This document shows positions 23,906 to 36,116 of a stretch of 64,000 nt of DNA, piece after piece (position 1 is the first letter of the stretch; each line of letters opens with the position of its first letter). The notes below the pieces were generated by a model. It did no database searches, had not been told where the DNA came from, and saw nothing but the letters and a program-made list of their open reading frames with translations. Made by a program: the position numbers and the translations under genes. Source of the DNA: Berberis thunbergii (Eukaryota > Streptophyta > Magnoliopsida > Ranunculales > Berberidaceae); the NCBI GenBank assembly GCA_003290165.1, contig QNQO01007593.1:1-64000 (forward strand), read 5' to 3'.

Positions 23906-24965
23906 TGTAAGTAATAATTTTTTGCAATGTTAAATTGTTAATACTCTGTATTTTTTTCAACTTATAGGTTGTTATATGTTATGTGTCTGATGTTGGAACT
24001 TTGATTATGTAAAGTCCAGAGTTAGTTGCAACATTCTCTTTATGTGTCTGATTTGCAACATTCTCTTTTGCCACTACAAGAATCCATCTGACATCAAACT
24101 TGTATGATTCCTTTGCATATACATGAAAAATTGTTGTAATGTATTGTTATTTTTATTGGGGTATTACAAGATCTCAGTTGGTATTGTCTTCACCCTAATG
24201 ACAAGTAAGTAGATCGTTTGTAAGCAGCTTGTCTTCATGCATGTATGGAAGATTGTCTTCATTTATATATGGATCACAATGACAGGGCGTACACCATGTT
24301 ATTCAAATCAATTAGACTGTTTACATTGTTTTCAATCATAACAAGTGGGTACATCTTAATGCAACTTATTTGTTCATCCAGAAAATCTCATTCAGCTTGA
24401 AGGAGGGTGTTGAGGATCTGTTTGGCACTTTGGTTGCTTGCTAGTTATTCTTGTGGCTGGCTGTAGGATCAAGTAAGGTAACTTCATACTTCAAAGTTCA
24501 GTCTCCAATTCTTCTTCACTGCAAATTGCAACAGATATTCAGATTTCAGGCATGCTGATTGCAAAATATAATACACTAATACATACATAAAACAAACTCA
24601 TGTTATTTCTTGCATCGATGATTGCTTCTTTTATTTTTTGTAATTTTTTAATATTTTTTTATCACTTTTTATGAAAAAACACCTTGCTTCGCCTCGGAAA
24701 AAAACTTGATCGCTTTGCCTCGGAAAACACTTTTTAAAACATTGAGTAAAATCACATAAGTTTGAGGCCTCTAAGAGTAAGGGGTTGGGACTTTTGACAC
24801 AAATCATGTATTAAGTTCAGTAAATTTTTATTAATTTCCAAAAAAAGTTCAGTAATTTGGTCTCAGGTACCTTTATCATCAAATATTTCCAACAATTATA
24901 TGATCTAGGTCTCCACTCAACTCCAAGTATTAGAAAGCTGAAAGCCCAAAAGATAATGGAAAGCC
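23906..24965. other. Spacer without recognised gene
   Basis: AT-rich DNA with no convincing ORF. Short GC-rich words at 24680-24730 (cttcgcctcgg, ctttgcctcgg) look like another repeat fragment. Confidence 0.4.
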
Positions 24966-26700
24966 TTTTTTTTTTTTGGAAATTGAGCTGGGTTTTAAGG
25001 ACCCCAAAACCTTTATACAAATGAAACAAAAGTAAAAGCAAATACTGAAACAAACTCTCACAAGAGAGGATTCACCAAAACAAACCTAGACTATAAACAA
25101 CTCAGCTTTTGTACTTTTGTTTGCTTTCTTAGTTCTATTGGATTTTCGGGGGCAGAGTCTAAAATCTTTGGTGTGGGTGTTAGAGAACGTCTATGCGGCC
25201 GGTTCTGTAAACAAATCATCATCACTGGAGAGGCCTGGCTCATGCTTCTTATTTAGGAACCTAACAAATTTTCTGTCTCAATCTATTGCATGTGCGGTTC
25301 TTATCCTCTTCCCATACATCTTTAACCAAATGTAGTTTGCCTTCACTGCATCTTTGCCATGACTTGCAATAGCTTCTAGCAATGTAGAAGCAACTGTGTT
25401 TCCCTTTTCGTATTCATTTATCATCGTTAATGCATATTCAATCTCAGGAAGATGAAGGAAACCTTTCACTTTATTCAGTTTTGCTTCGGTGAGTTGTATC
25501 ACACTGCGGTGCCCGAATTTCTCACCATTATCCTGGGAGCTGTTTTCTTTCTTTGCACCTGAACTATTGGCTGCCGGCATGTTGTTGACTTCTCCTACTT
25601 TATCATCCTCGTTTGAGTTGGGCATAATTTCATCTGGATACTTACTTCATGTTCTTCCACCCATTATTTGTCATTCTTTTCTATTACCCGGTCTTCTACA
25701 ACTACTGCCTGATTTTCTTCTGTCGTTTGCAACGTTGATATCATTTACATTATGAGCAAACCTGTTGAGCATAGCTTTGTCTACATCCGTCAAATGTGTT
25801 AGTTCTTCAGGAGTATATCCACAATTTGAGTCCATCTTCTTGGCTGAGTTCAATTTTTCTGAACTGGTTTCAACTTCAACTTTGTTCTTAGCCCATTAGT
25901 ACCAGCTCCATCATTGTGTTCATTAGCCGAATCTGGAATGACTGGAAGATTTGTAGTCTTTTGTTGATAGTATTGTTTCTTGTGCTTCTTGTTTTCTGCT
26001 CTTTTGAAGTCTTCCTTATCAGCATTTTTTGACCCCTTCTTACTTTTTTCCTTCTACGATTGTTGTTGGGTTGGTACTGACTTCTTCAACTCAGGGTGTT
26101 TCACCCAGCATGTTTGATCATTATGGCTTTGAAGTCCACAATGGTTGCAATACAATGGTGGAAAAGGATACCTAATATGTTGCCAGAAGCCTGGTAGATC
26201 TGGAGCTTGTATCCATATTTTGTCTGGAAGCGGTTTTGAAATATTCATCCAAACACAAACCTTAGCGACAGATGGTCTTAAGAGGTGCCTTGTAAGGTTG
26301 TCTATGGCTAGAAATTTACCAATCGATTCTACAACTACTTTGAGAAGTTTAGGCTGGAAAAGAATCAATGGTAAACGAGGGAGTTCGATCCATACCGGTT
26401 TGTTGCGGGAGTCTCTCTTGCTATCAAAAGAAGAATCTCATTTTGAACGACTGTAAGGGTACCCTTTGATATTGCATTTCTCTCTTGACATAGTTTTGAT
26501 CTTTACTTCTTCAGATTCAAACTTGATTAGAACATGTCGCTAGTGTAAGGCACCAATTGTAAATTTACCGGAAATGCCTCAATACTTAGTCACTGCATCT
26601 CTAATATCACTTAGGTAAGGTCTTTCTTGAGCAAACTTCATCACCAAAGCATATTTCATATACGTATGCATTCAACAGTTTAGGTCTGGTGTGGTCATCA
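24966..26700 (-). pseudogene. Second DUF4283/CCHC LINE-like element, frameshifted
   Basis: The A-tail (T-run 24966-24977) and 3' UTR match those at 17513-17645. Upstream on the minus strand come the shared polar tail (25625-25280), then a CCHC knuckle (CNHCGLQSHNDQTC, about 26150-26110). A DUF4283 segment follows near 26660-26200 (LILFQPKLLKVVVESIGKFL; SVAKVCVWM). Frame breaks occur near 25290, 25670, 25870, 26060 and 26370. No reverse transcriptase is present, and the 5' end and target duplication were not found. The 3' half is close to the first element while the 5' half is from another lineage. Confidence 0.75.
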
Positions 26701-26924
26701 GTTCACACATAGCCATTTCACGTGCTTTGGATATTGAGCTATAGATATCAACTATGGAGCTCCTTCTTTACTTATTATAGTGTCATCTGTAAATAGGGAA
26801 TAAATTAATGAAATTAACCAAAGTAAAGTAGGGGATAAGTAACTCACAAACTTCCAAATTTCACCTAAAATTTTCTATTTTGAACATGTTGAATGCTGTA
26901 AAATGAGTGAAGAACAATTTTTTT

Positions 26925-27015
26925 TGAAAGGCAAGCGTGCCGTCGGTGGGTATAGAACCTTGACGTGGGGGTTAAACCACCACAACCTTAAACATCTAAC
27001 TAGGCTACCATTGGA
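26925..27015 (-). repeat. SINE-like tRNA-derived fragment
   Basis: Read on the minus strand, ggtagcctagttag (A-box-like) and ggttctataccc (B-box-like) lie about 40 bases apart. They are followed by gacggcacgcttgcc. This resembles the head of a tRNA-derived SINE with a damaged B box. Confidence 0.4.
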
Positions 27016-28042
27016 AAATGAGTGAAGAACATGGTCATGGAGCTGCTACATATCCTTGGATATACAATAGGTGTAAAAAGTTTGGTTGTTGAGGAACCAT
27101 GCACGTTCTTCCCCGTGTGCCATACTTTCATCATTGTCGTGATTCGCTGCCATTTACAAACCCTTTCAACGTAGACTTCCCCATTTGAACTAATATCAAC
27201 CAAGCCGCAACAAGATTGCATGAAGAGATTAGAGCTTAGTTTTCCTGTCCTTCACAAAGAATGGAAGCATTTCCATATGAGGGAGGAAGCTTTCCATTAA
27301 ACCTTTCGTCAAATAAGAGAGTATAAATGGTCATCCATACACTAACAACATCAACGGACTATCAAGATTTAATTACGTAAGTGCAGAGGAGGTCACAAGT
27401 ATATTAGAAAGATTTGAAATGGGCTCATATGCTTGTTAACACTGGCAAGGAATGAGATTTCAGTGCAAATATCGTTTTTTTAATTACGAAAAGAAAAAAT
27501 TAAATTTTTCGAAAAATTTCGGGAATTTTTCGTAAATTTAGGGTTTTTTTTCTTCTAATAATCATTTCTTCTAATTATTTAATGAATTTTGAAACCACTC
27601 CCTATTTTCTAATATATTGATTTTTAATGAATTTTTTGTAAATTTAATGAATTTTTCTTCTACTAGTATATTGATTTTAGAAACCACCCTTGATTTTCTA
27701 ATTATATGTTTATTTCATCTTATTTTTCTTCTACTAATATATTGTGTTTAATAGATTTGTTTACTTGCATCTTATTTTTTTCATATATTTATATACCTTC
27801 AAAATTCATTATATATATTTAATGTATCCTAAAAAAAATTACCTTTTTTCTTTACACAGCAAAATATTTCTTAAAATAATGTGACTAAAATTAACTCGAA
27901 AAACAAAATCACAATCCTTGAACACTAGTTATGTGGGAGACAATATTTGTAGAGGAAAAGAGATAATGTTTGAAAAGTGGGGGGAGGAGGTAAATGCAAT
28001 CAACGAAATAAAAGTAGGGACAAAGTGCTAAAACCGCAACTT
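27016..28042. other. AT-rich spacer
   Basis: I see no gene. 27470-27860 is very AT-rich with runs and cttctaatatattga-like repeats. Confidence 0.4.
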
Positions 28043-28234
28043 TGATCTTGCAATTTGCAAAGATCGTTCATCTCAAGGGAGCAAATGCCTCCACATATAC
28101 ATGTCATTGCAGCAGGGACTCATGTATGTTTATATTAAGCTCTAAGCTTTCTTTATATGCAACCAATTCTGATATGAATTATATTGTTAATAATTAGATT
28201 GTTTTTAGCCATTTTATTTTCGCGCTTTGCAGAG
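28043..28234 (+). pseudogene. Relic of the HAIKU2/RLK7-type kinase (end of exon 1 plus intron)
   Basis: The stretch aligns with 14356-14565 of the intact kinase. It covers the codons after DFG (cttgcaaagatcgttca..., atgcctc..cacat..catgtcattgc), the intron start (tatgttatactaagctctaagct-like) and the intron end (gctttgcag). The last exon 1 codons (GYMAP) are gone. Homology ends right after the splice acceptor, where gggttatttac-type sequence begins. Confidence 0.75.
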
Positions 28235-28345
28235 TAAATAGGGTTATTTACATTTTGGGTATGCATTATTTAGGCATAGTTCATATTGAGTATAAATTTT
28301 ACCCTAATTACAAATTGGGTATAAATTGGTTCTTAATTGCTTGTT
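28235..28345. repeat. Candidate left terminus of the Mutator-like element
   Basis: Homology to the kinase stops at 28234. Then gggttatttacattttgggt (28243 onward) begins, which resembles the GGGTAATTTAC-type ends of many plant MULEs. No matching inverted terminus was found on the far side, so this is a suggestion only. Confidence 0.25.
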
Positions 28346-29153
28346 CAACGACACTGACCATGGTCATATGTCCCACTTTTGGTAAAGACCCAAATACCTT
28401 CAGTTAAGGAGCACGTGACCTGCATGTGTTTCATTCCATAAAATGCTTTAAACTGTCATATTTAGCGTGTAAGTTGAAATGATGCATCTAAGGCTAGCAC
28501 AAAGTAGTGGTTGGTGCTTCAACCTTCTTCAACCACCATATATCCAGGAGCAACAACAAACCATAACAAAATATGTTCTCAACTCATGTCATTTAAAGAA
28601 GTACCAAGCTGCAAAAAAAAAAAAAATACAATAAAAAAAAATATTTGTGACTATGAAACCACCAACCCCCTATTTTTTGAATGACACCACACCTTACTGA
28701 AGGACAATACCACCTACTGAAGGACACCATCAATATAACCCTTACCCTCACAAACTAAATAGTTTCTCCCTCTCCCAAAATTTGAATCTTCGCACCCTCG
28801 TTCTCCCTCTACTCTCTGCACCGATCTTTCCTTCTAGTGTCACTGTGCAATACAAAAGTTGGAGGTTTTGAGTGTGATTTCTGCAGGACTTGGGGTGCTT
28901 TCGATTTGGGGTCTTTTGGTGTGCTATTTTGTTTATGTACGATTCTATGGCTTAGTTGGCTTGTAATTCTCTCTGATTTGGTGTCAATTTAGTGTGTGGT
29001 TATCTTCTTTGTGTTTGATAGTTGTTGTCGGAGTATGTGTTCACATTCAACCAAACCCATGAAGTCAGGTAAACTCTAAATCCCCATTCGATGTCGTAAA
29101 TCTCTATGCCTCATTTTTTGTTTTAATTTATCATATTGTTTTAAATGTTTAGT

Positions 29154-30470
29154 ATGGCAAAGCGAAACAAAGACGTTGCTTTGGTGGATGGTGGTAGTAG
29201 TGGGGATCATCCAACTCAAAGATGACCAATGAAAACGTCTTTGAGAAAGGCCATTTCCAAAAAAATAAAGAAAAAATAGATGAGAGGAAAAAAAACAAAA
29301 AATGCAAGAACGGAGGAAGAAAGAAGATGAGATGAAGAGAAGAGATGATGAATTGGGGAATGATTTGATTGCTACGGATGAAGCAGAGACACTCCTATTG
29401 CTATCGCAAAGTCAATGTGGTGTGGTTGGTGACGTTGAGGAAGAAGAGAATGATGAAGGAGATGAGGAGGGTGAGGAGTGTCAGGGGGATGTGGAGGGTC
29501 AGTGGGATGCGCAGGGTCAGGAGGAGCCACTTATTTCTATCGAAACTGGTTCTGATGACGATGAAGAACCTGACAAAGTTTCTTATATTGGTGGTTCCAA
29601 AGATGCATCCATATTAAAGGATTATGATGGCCATGTTTCTTGGTCCATTTGGGCTGGTGAGGAGGTATTTATAATATTTTCAAGTTTTTTTTAATATATA
29701 GTACTTATTGTTTTATATTATTGGACATTGACTAGTTTTTCTAATTGCTTGCTGCATGTAGGAATGAGACGAGTTGAGATGTCGGCATCAATATAAGAAA
29801 TTTATAGTTTAGAAGTTGAGTGAGGAGCCGAAAGAAGTAATTTCACTGGTCTACGACTGTTGATAGACCATTATAAGGATCATGTCGATAGGTCATAGGG
29901 TGACAATTTTTGTTTTTATTGAGTGTTGGCAACCTGAGGCCAACACTTTTCACCTCCCTTTTGAAGAAATGACCATCACTATCGATAATGTTTATCGTAT
30001 CACTCATTTACCGATTGTTGGTAAGCCGATTATGGTGGAAAAAAAACTCAAATGGAGGTAGAGGAATGTGTGCAACTATTGGTGAATGGTTTGGGGATTC
30101 AAAAGAGTGAAGCACAAAACATGTCCAGAAGAATCTTAGTTTCGTGGAGATTAAATTTATTAAAGAGCATTGTTGTGGGAAAGTGATTAGAACTGATTTT
30201 CTTCAAAAGAAACAAATTGCTAGGGGTTACTTGTTTTAGGCATGATTATCTTTGCTGATAAGACTACAACCAAGGTTCGCACTAAATATTTGAAGTTGCT
30301 GATGAAGGTAGATGATGTTGGGAAGTTCGCATTGGGAGTTGGTACTTTGGTGTTCTTGTACTCTATCCATTTTTTGTATTTGAATTTATTTTTGATTTTC
30401 TTTTTTTCAATTCTTTTGGCTTAGATACAATCTTGGTTATTTGATTTATTTCAAAACCCTATACAGAGTG
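29154..30470 (+). pseudogene. Plant mobile domain (PMD) protein, decayed
   Basis: A short start (MAKRNKDVALVDGG) and an acidic charged ORF (29302-29664) are followed by a probable GT-AG intron (29665-29761). The PMD core comes next: CWQPEANTFHLPFEEMTITI near 29930-29985, LPIVGKPI near 30010, and FADKTTTKVRTKYLKLLMKV near 30245-30310. Stops and shifts lie at 29780-29890, 30057-30240 and after 30350. PMD (aminotransferase-like) proteins occur both as host silencing and meristem factors (MAIN/MAIL) and inside transposons. Here it lies tail to tail with a MULE transposase about 0.5 kb away, so a transposon origin is more likely. Confidence 0.75.
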
Positions 30471-30479
30471 TGAAATGTG

Positions 30480-30990
30480 TCCAATCGCAGTGGATGCTGC
30501 GGTTGGGATTATCCCATTCGTTTTAACTGCTGCAACAAAAAAAGGTTGTTCCCAGTTTCCACTGCGTTTGGTTTTTAGGTATCTTAAACATATTTGGGTG
30601 CGAATAGTATTATTTTGTTTGCAGCGGCCACTACGAGTGTTTGTATTACACTCAAAGCGGCTAGTGTGTTTGCAGTTTGAAATTTTTGCTGTTATAAAAT
30701 TTTGAAGTCGAGTGTTCAATTTTCTAAGTTGATTGATCAATGTTATCATGTTTAATTTATTATCAGTTAATTTTTTAGCCATTACCATGATATAAATCAT
30801 CCATACACCTAGTCTTCCATAAAATGCAAAACCAATAAAAATCTTAATGAAATGTAAAATTTAATTTGTTGACATTTAATAATAAAAAAAAAAGTACAAG
30901 TCATCGTAGAGTACAAAATGTTGCCTTCTGTTACAATTAGATCATTGTATGTATACATGTCATTTACAAAATGTGCAAAAGGTTACAAAT
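30480..30990. other. Spacer between PMD and transposase pseudogenes
   Basis: Half a kilobase of convergent intergenic DNA. 30480-30720 contains GC-containing words (gcagtggatgctgcggttg, gcagcggccactacg) that look like a MITE fragment. No gene is seen. Confidence 0.35.
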
Positions 30991-30996
30991 TGTGGT

Positions 30997-31967
30997 TCAA
31001 TCATCAATGTGAATGACCTTTTCTGACTTCTTCTTAGCTTTGGATGCATTGTATTTCTTAACCATCGTGTCACCTATTTGCAGTTGGCCATTGAACAAAG
31101 TCTTCCATGATATTGCTTTTGGAAACATGCAAAAGGGCAGAGTCGGTACTGTCCGAGACAATGGTGGTCTTGGTGTCATATGAAGTAAGAGGACTCCGGG
31201 CAAAGTGTGCTATATATATGTACGTTGTTCAAGTTTGACGGCGGCAAAACATATATGAAAAACATGTAGTACTTTGGTTCCCATAACACACAAACACAAC
31301 CATAATGGTTTGCACCGGCTCTAACATATCTGGTTGAATCAACCAGCTTCTCCTTGTAATGCATACAATGCCTTTGGGAAAAAAACATCTTTCACAATGT
31401 ACACCCCTCCTTCATTCCACATTCGAAGCCACCAGTCATGGTTACTTTCTAGCTCCATTAGTATCTCATGTCTCACTTGCCTCCAACCATTGTTCTCGTC
31501 ATAACCTAAGAAGTTGCCTATGTATCTAAACCCACAATGGCCATTGGCGAGTATATTCTAAATGTTCTCAACATAATCCCGAATCCACAATGGAATTTGC
31601 TTCTTAAACGTAGTTTTCCACTTTGGCGCCTCCTTTTTGGCTTAGAAACACTTTCTTGACTTTTAAGTTCATTTTGTGTCTTCGCTTACTCATGACCAGA
31701 AGGGTTCATATTTGTGAACTTCTCATGTTTAGACAATTTCTTATTTTAGGTCTCCCCTTGCCCTTTACGGGTTTAGTTGGTTCAATCATAACGCTTGAAT
31801 ATGGGCAACTCAAATCTAACAACGTCTTTTTCAACACCAACTGCTGCTTAATAGTGGATTCAAAGAACTTTTGCTTAACGACGACTACTAGATCTATAAT
31901 CACATCCGTAGTTGCACGAAGATGTGTTTCGACAAGTTGCATTCAATGCTTGTGTAAGGTAGACAAT
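30997..31967 (-). pseudogene. MULE transposase, C-terminal piece with OTU-like domain
   Basis: Downstream of the LARD insertion the transposase continues on the minus strand. First comes a basic GKGRPK segment (31780-31755). An OTU-like cysteine-protease-type region follows from about 31600 to 31270: PLWIRDYVENI, a stop, ILANGHCGFRYIGNFLGYDE, WRQVRHEILMELE and SWLIQPDML. The GHCGFR segment matches the active-site Cys region of OTU proteases. The expected catalytic His segment near the end is not clear. The frame is open from 31620 to about 31230 apart from one stop codon at 31558-31560. The final frame ends at 30997. OTU domains fused to plant MULE transposases are known, so I infer the same here. 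Confidence 0.65.
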
Positions 31968-33793
31968 TGATATTCACATAAATATTACATAATATATCCC
32001 TTAATTTATATATGTTAGTGTTTCGATTATTATATTTTATTCTTATTATTTCATTTTCATGTATTTGTAAAAATTTGAGCGTGAACGATGAAATCGCATT
32101 AAGGCGACAATATAATGAATGTTCAATTGGTTGATTATAGCGGTGGTACAAAGTAGATGGTCACATAACTAAACCTAACCCAAATAAACCTAAGTCTACG
32201 TAATTTAACCTAAGCCCAAACCCAAAATGTTAAACCTAAAAACCCAAGCCCAAGAAAATAGGAGAACCTTTTTTAGCTCTCCTTATTTTGGAGAAAGGAT
32301 CTATTTTTCCTACGTGTGTTTTCCTCCTCTCTTTTCCAGCCACCACGCCAATTCACCCTGCCGGCAATCCTCGCTTGATAGGAGAACCAGCAGTGTGATC
32401 ATCCCACCATCACCACTTCCTCCTCGTCCTCCACCATCAGCCGTCACCTCGCCTCTTTCCCTCACCCGCTCTTCCTCGCTCGCTAGGGAGACACCACACC
32501 CTGTTCCTATCTTCTTCCCCTGTTTTCGTGTCTCTCTCTCTTCACCTTGCCACCGTTCAACATCCACACCGCCGAACACCACCATCAGACACCCTCACCA
32601 TCACCACCTCGTGCACAAAACAGATGAGAAACAGGGAGCACGTCCCTATTTTCCTCTCTCGCAGCCGACTAACAACTCACACCATCATCTATGTTCCTCT
32701 CTTCTCCACGGTCTCTCCCTCCTCCACTTCTCTCTTTCTGCTCCTTCATCACAACCAGACCACGCAACCACCGCGAAACAGAGCTCGCAAGAGCACCGCC
32801 GCTACTTTTCTCTGTCTTTTTGTTCCCCTTCTCGTTATTTCCTCACCCTCTCTCTGTCTTCTTGCAGGTACCAGATCCGTTTGGAGCGAAGAAGAAGGAG
32901 CTCGTGAGGAACGCGGCTCGCTGGAGACAAACCATTTTTCTGGCAGGAACCAACTATTTTTCAAATAGTAGTTATTTGCACCCCGGTGTTTTCTCTGAAC
33001 CACCACAATCCATCAACAACCTTTTCTCGGGAATCATGTTCATGCAAAGATGAATTCCACCTCCATTGATGCTGTGACCACCACCACCATGATCTTCTAG
33101 ACCCCGCGCCGAGGCGAAGATGAAATCACAGGGTTTCCTAGAGTTTGTTGTATTTAAATTTATTGTTTTCTTTATGCTTGAACGTTAAATACATTTGATT
33201 TCTGAGTCTCAATAATTTGCTTTCATCGATTGTATCCAGATTAATTATCTAGACTAGTCAGTAGTTAGAAGTACCCTTTGTTGATATTCAAAGTCTGTTT
33301 TAATCAATTAATCTGAATCTGTGATTGTGTGTGCCATAAGGAGACATGCAATGCTAGGGGTTTAGTATTAGTTAAAATAAACCTGTGAATGTGTGTGCCG
33401 TAAGAAGACACTCAATGCTAGTTTATACCTTTGCTGAAATCAATTGCAAACTAAGATTAATCTTTAGGTTAGTCATGTTAATTCTTGAAAACAATAATTT
33501 GGATTACACAAATCTCAAAGAACCTGTGGTGGGTTCGATGTCTCGGTCCCCTCTCTTATCATCCTATCAGTTTAATTTTAGTTGTCAATTTAGTCTCTTA
33601 ATTTTAGTACTTTACATCTGTTGTAACCTCCAACTCTAAATTAGTTCAAATAAGTCTTAGAATTCGATTGTCTGTCAATCCTTGTGGGATCAACCCGTAT
33701 TTGCCACTGTCTACTAGTTAGACAGCCGTATACTTTCGGTATTACAAGTAGGGTTTATTAACTTATTAATTTTGGTTAATAAAATCTCCATCA
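31968..33793 (+). repeat. 5' LTR of the LARD
   Basis: The 1826-base LTR is matched by 38379-40234 with scattered substitutions and indels. It contains a 0.7-kb pyrimidine-rich section (32300-32990) that reads open in two frames, with a possible splice acceptor (cttgcag) near 32868. Confidence 0.9.
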
Positions 33794-34697
33794 ATTTTTT
33801 GGCGTCGTTGCCAGGGATTGTAACGGTACAATCGAAATCTAGGGTTGTTTTTGCTAGTTTATAAATTAGGTTTAATTTTCTTTCTAGGAACAGTGTTACG
33901 AGTCACTTTCTTATTTGTTTTATTTGCTTGAGTTTGAATTATTTTTGCATTTATTTTGCAAGCGGTCACACACATAGGAGCTCAAGTGGGAACGAAGTGA
34001 AATATTGCGATTCGCGAGGAAACTCTCAGAAATCGACTTCTACCCGACATCGCAAGTAACTCGAAAGAGGTTCACGCCGGAGGTAACTTCTACCCACCGC
34101 ATCTGCACGCGATTTTTGTGTGATCACTTGTGTTTAGCTTGTTGTAAGTAGTATTGCATGAAAATTTGAATAGTGGCAGGATTGAATTGAAACTTTCGTG
34201 CCCTCTCCCGCGGATAGGTTAATCACCATCTATTTTAGGGTTAGGAACCTAGGCCTTCACTATTTAAAATTTGTAGCAAGATAATTATCTAGGACTGGTG
34301 TGACGCTCATAGGAACCCTCTTTCGATGTTTGATAGCTTAAAGTGGTCGAGTGAAGGAACATATCCCATCTAGGAACAGTTCTTGAATTGGCATTTCACT
34401 TTGAGCTGGAGAGTGGAAAAAGAGGTAAGAGCAATTTTGTAGTGGTGGATTGATAGAGAATTATCGTGCCTTTCCCACGGTTAGGTAAATTGAATTGAAT
34501 TTCAGCCTTGCATTATTAAAGAAAAGCTCTAGGGTCGTCTGCCATTCATTTTGTTTGTGCATCATTTAGGGTTTTGTTGTTTTTATTTTATTTTTAGTTA
34601 GGTCATCTTCATATAGCAGTTAGGCTTGCATTTAAAAAAATTATAAAAATAAATAAAAAATAAATAAATAAAAATAATAATTCTTGAGAGCAAGGAA

Positions 34698-36116
34698 ATG
34701 GCTGAGGATAAAGACTTTAAGGATTACTTCTCTCCTTCTACCTCAAAGCTCGAAACAGTTCTTATGACGATGACTTGGAAATTAGATGCACTTATGAATT
34801 TGACTCAACCCCTACCTCCCACTAATGTTTTATTTGAGGGTTGTGTTGCATGTTCGAGTCCTAGTCATTCTACAGCTGATTGTGATTTGCAATATGATTA
34901 TCCTGAATCTTTCGCTGAGCAAATCCATTGTTTTAACGCTAATTGGCGACCTAGTTATAATTCAAAGTCCAACTATTACAGCCTTGGTTTTGTCAATAAT
35001 CAAAATCTCTCCTGGGCTCATAACTCACACCAAGGGGGACATATTTTCTCTCAGACTCCTCAATACCCTAATCATGTCATGCCTCAATTTAACCAAGCTC
35101 CTCCATCCAACACATCAAGTTTAGAGGAAACGATTAATCGTTTTATGCAGCGCACAGAACGACTGCTTGAACATGATTCTCAGACTATGTTAGAGTCAAA
35201 AACCATTATTCAACACCAATCTCAAGCCATCAATAGACTTGAGATAGTTGTGGATCATATTACTGATGAATTATCTAAAAGTGAGTTAGGAAGAGTTCCT
35301 AGTCACTCTGTTCAAAATTCAGAGGGTCAATTCATAGCTGGTAACACATCGGAGTCTGAGTCAGATGATGTTTTTGCGGATAATGTGATCGAAACTACTT
35401 TGCTTCCTGACCCATTCCCTTCCCCACATTTTCATGATGACTCACTCGACTTATGCCTTCGTAGTGACTCTTGCATGAAGTCTAATTCTCAATGTTCTTT
35501 GGAGTCAAGCATCGACTATTTTCACGATACGAATGACCCCATAATTTAAGAAATAGTCAAGTCGTCATCGGAGGATGCATCTACTGAGAGATTGCATGCC
35601 ATAGGTAGTGCTAATTCTAGGTTTGGGGGTGTTGTTGCATTGTCTAACTCATCATCTTGGTGTAGTTCATTTTGTTCTATAGACATACCTCTTTCCATCC
35701 CTTTCATATTGACTGATGCTACCAATGTGGATCCATTGTTTGTAAGAGATGATTTCAGTTTTGACCACCCTATTGTGATACATATTCAATCTTCTGATTT
35801 GCAACCTGATTTAGGATGTCCCTTTTTAGGAGTAGGTAGGAGTCATTTGCTGGATATCATTGTTTGTGACCCCTTTCTGCTCAAGGTTCCCACGGATTTT
35901 CTAAAAATGCGAGTTCATTTGCATTTGCTCTATGATTTTCCATGGCGCATTCGTAGCTTTTGGGATGTGTTAGTATACGTTGTGTCGCATGTGGTTGCTA
36001 CTATTTGTTGGACGGATCTTCAATTTTGTAGGTTGTTGCTATATGATTTTTTGCCCCTTTTTGAAGAGAGTGTTTGCTATGTTCTTCCTCTTCAATTTAT
36101 GGTACATCATTTGTGA
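34698..36116 (+). pseudogene. gag-like ORF of the LARD, one internal stop
   Basis: A single frame runs from 34698 to 36116 with one stop (35547-35549), giving 283 plus 174 or more codons. Near residue 50 there is a CCHC knuckle (CVACSSPSHSTADC). An asparagine- and tyrosine-rich section follows (NNQNLSWAHNSHQGG), as in the C terminus of Athila gag proteins, then an acidic serine-rich part. The usual retrotransposon gag core is absent. The tail after 36116 (gtcgggctgacgacgttaaac) is typical of sequence after gag in Athila-type elements. Integrity of this ORF suggests selection or recent spread. Confidence 0.7.

Noticed and set aside
32227..32907. 226-codon protein gene
   Set aside because: It lies within the 5' LTR of the LARD. 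The counterpart in the 3' LTR is not conserved in frame, and the composition is low-complexity.
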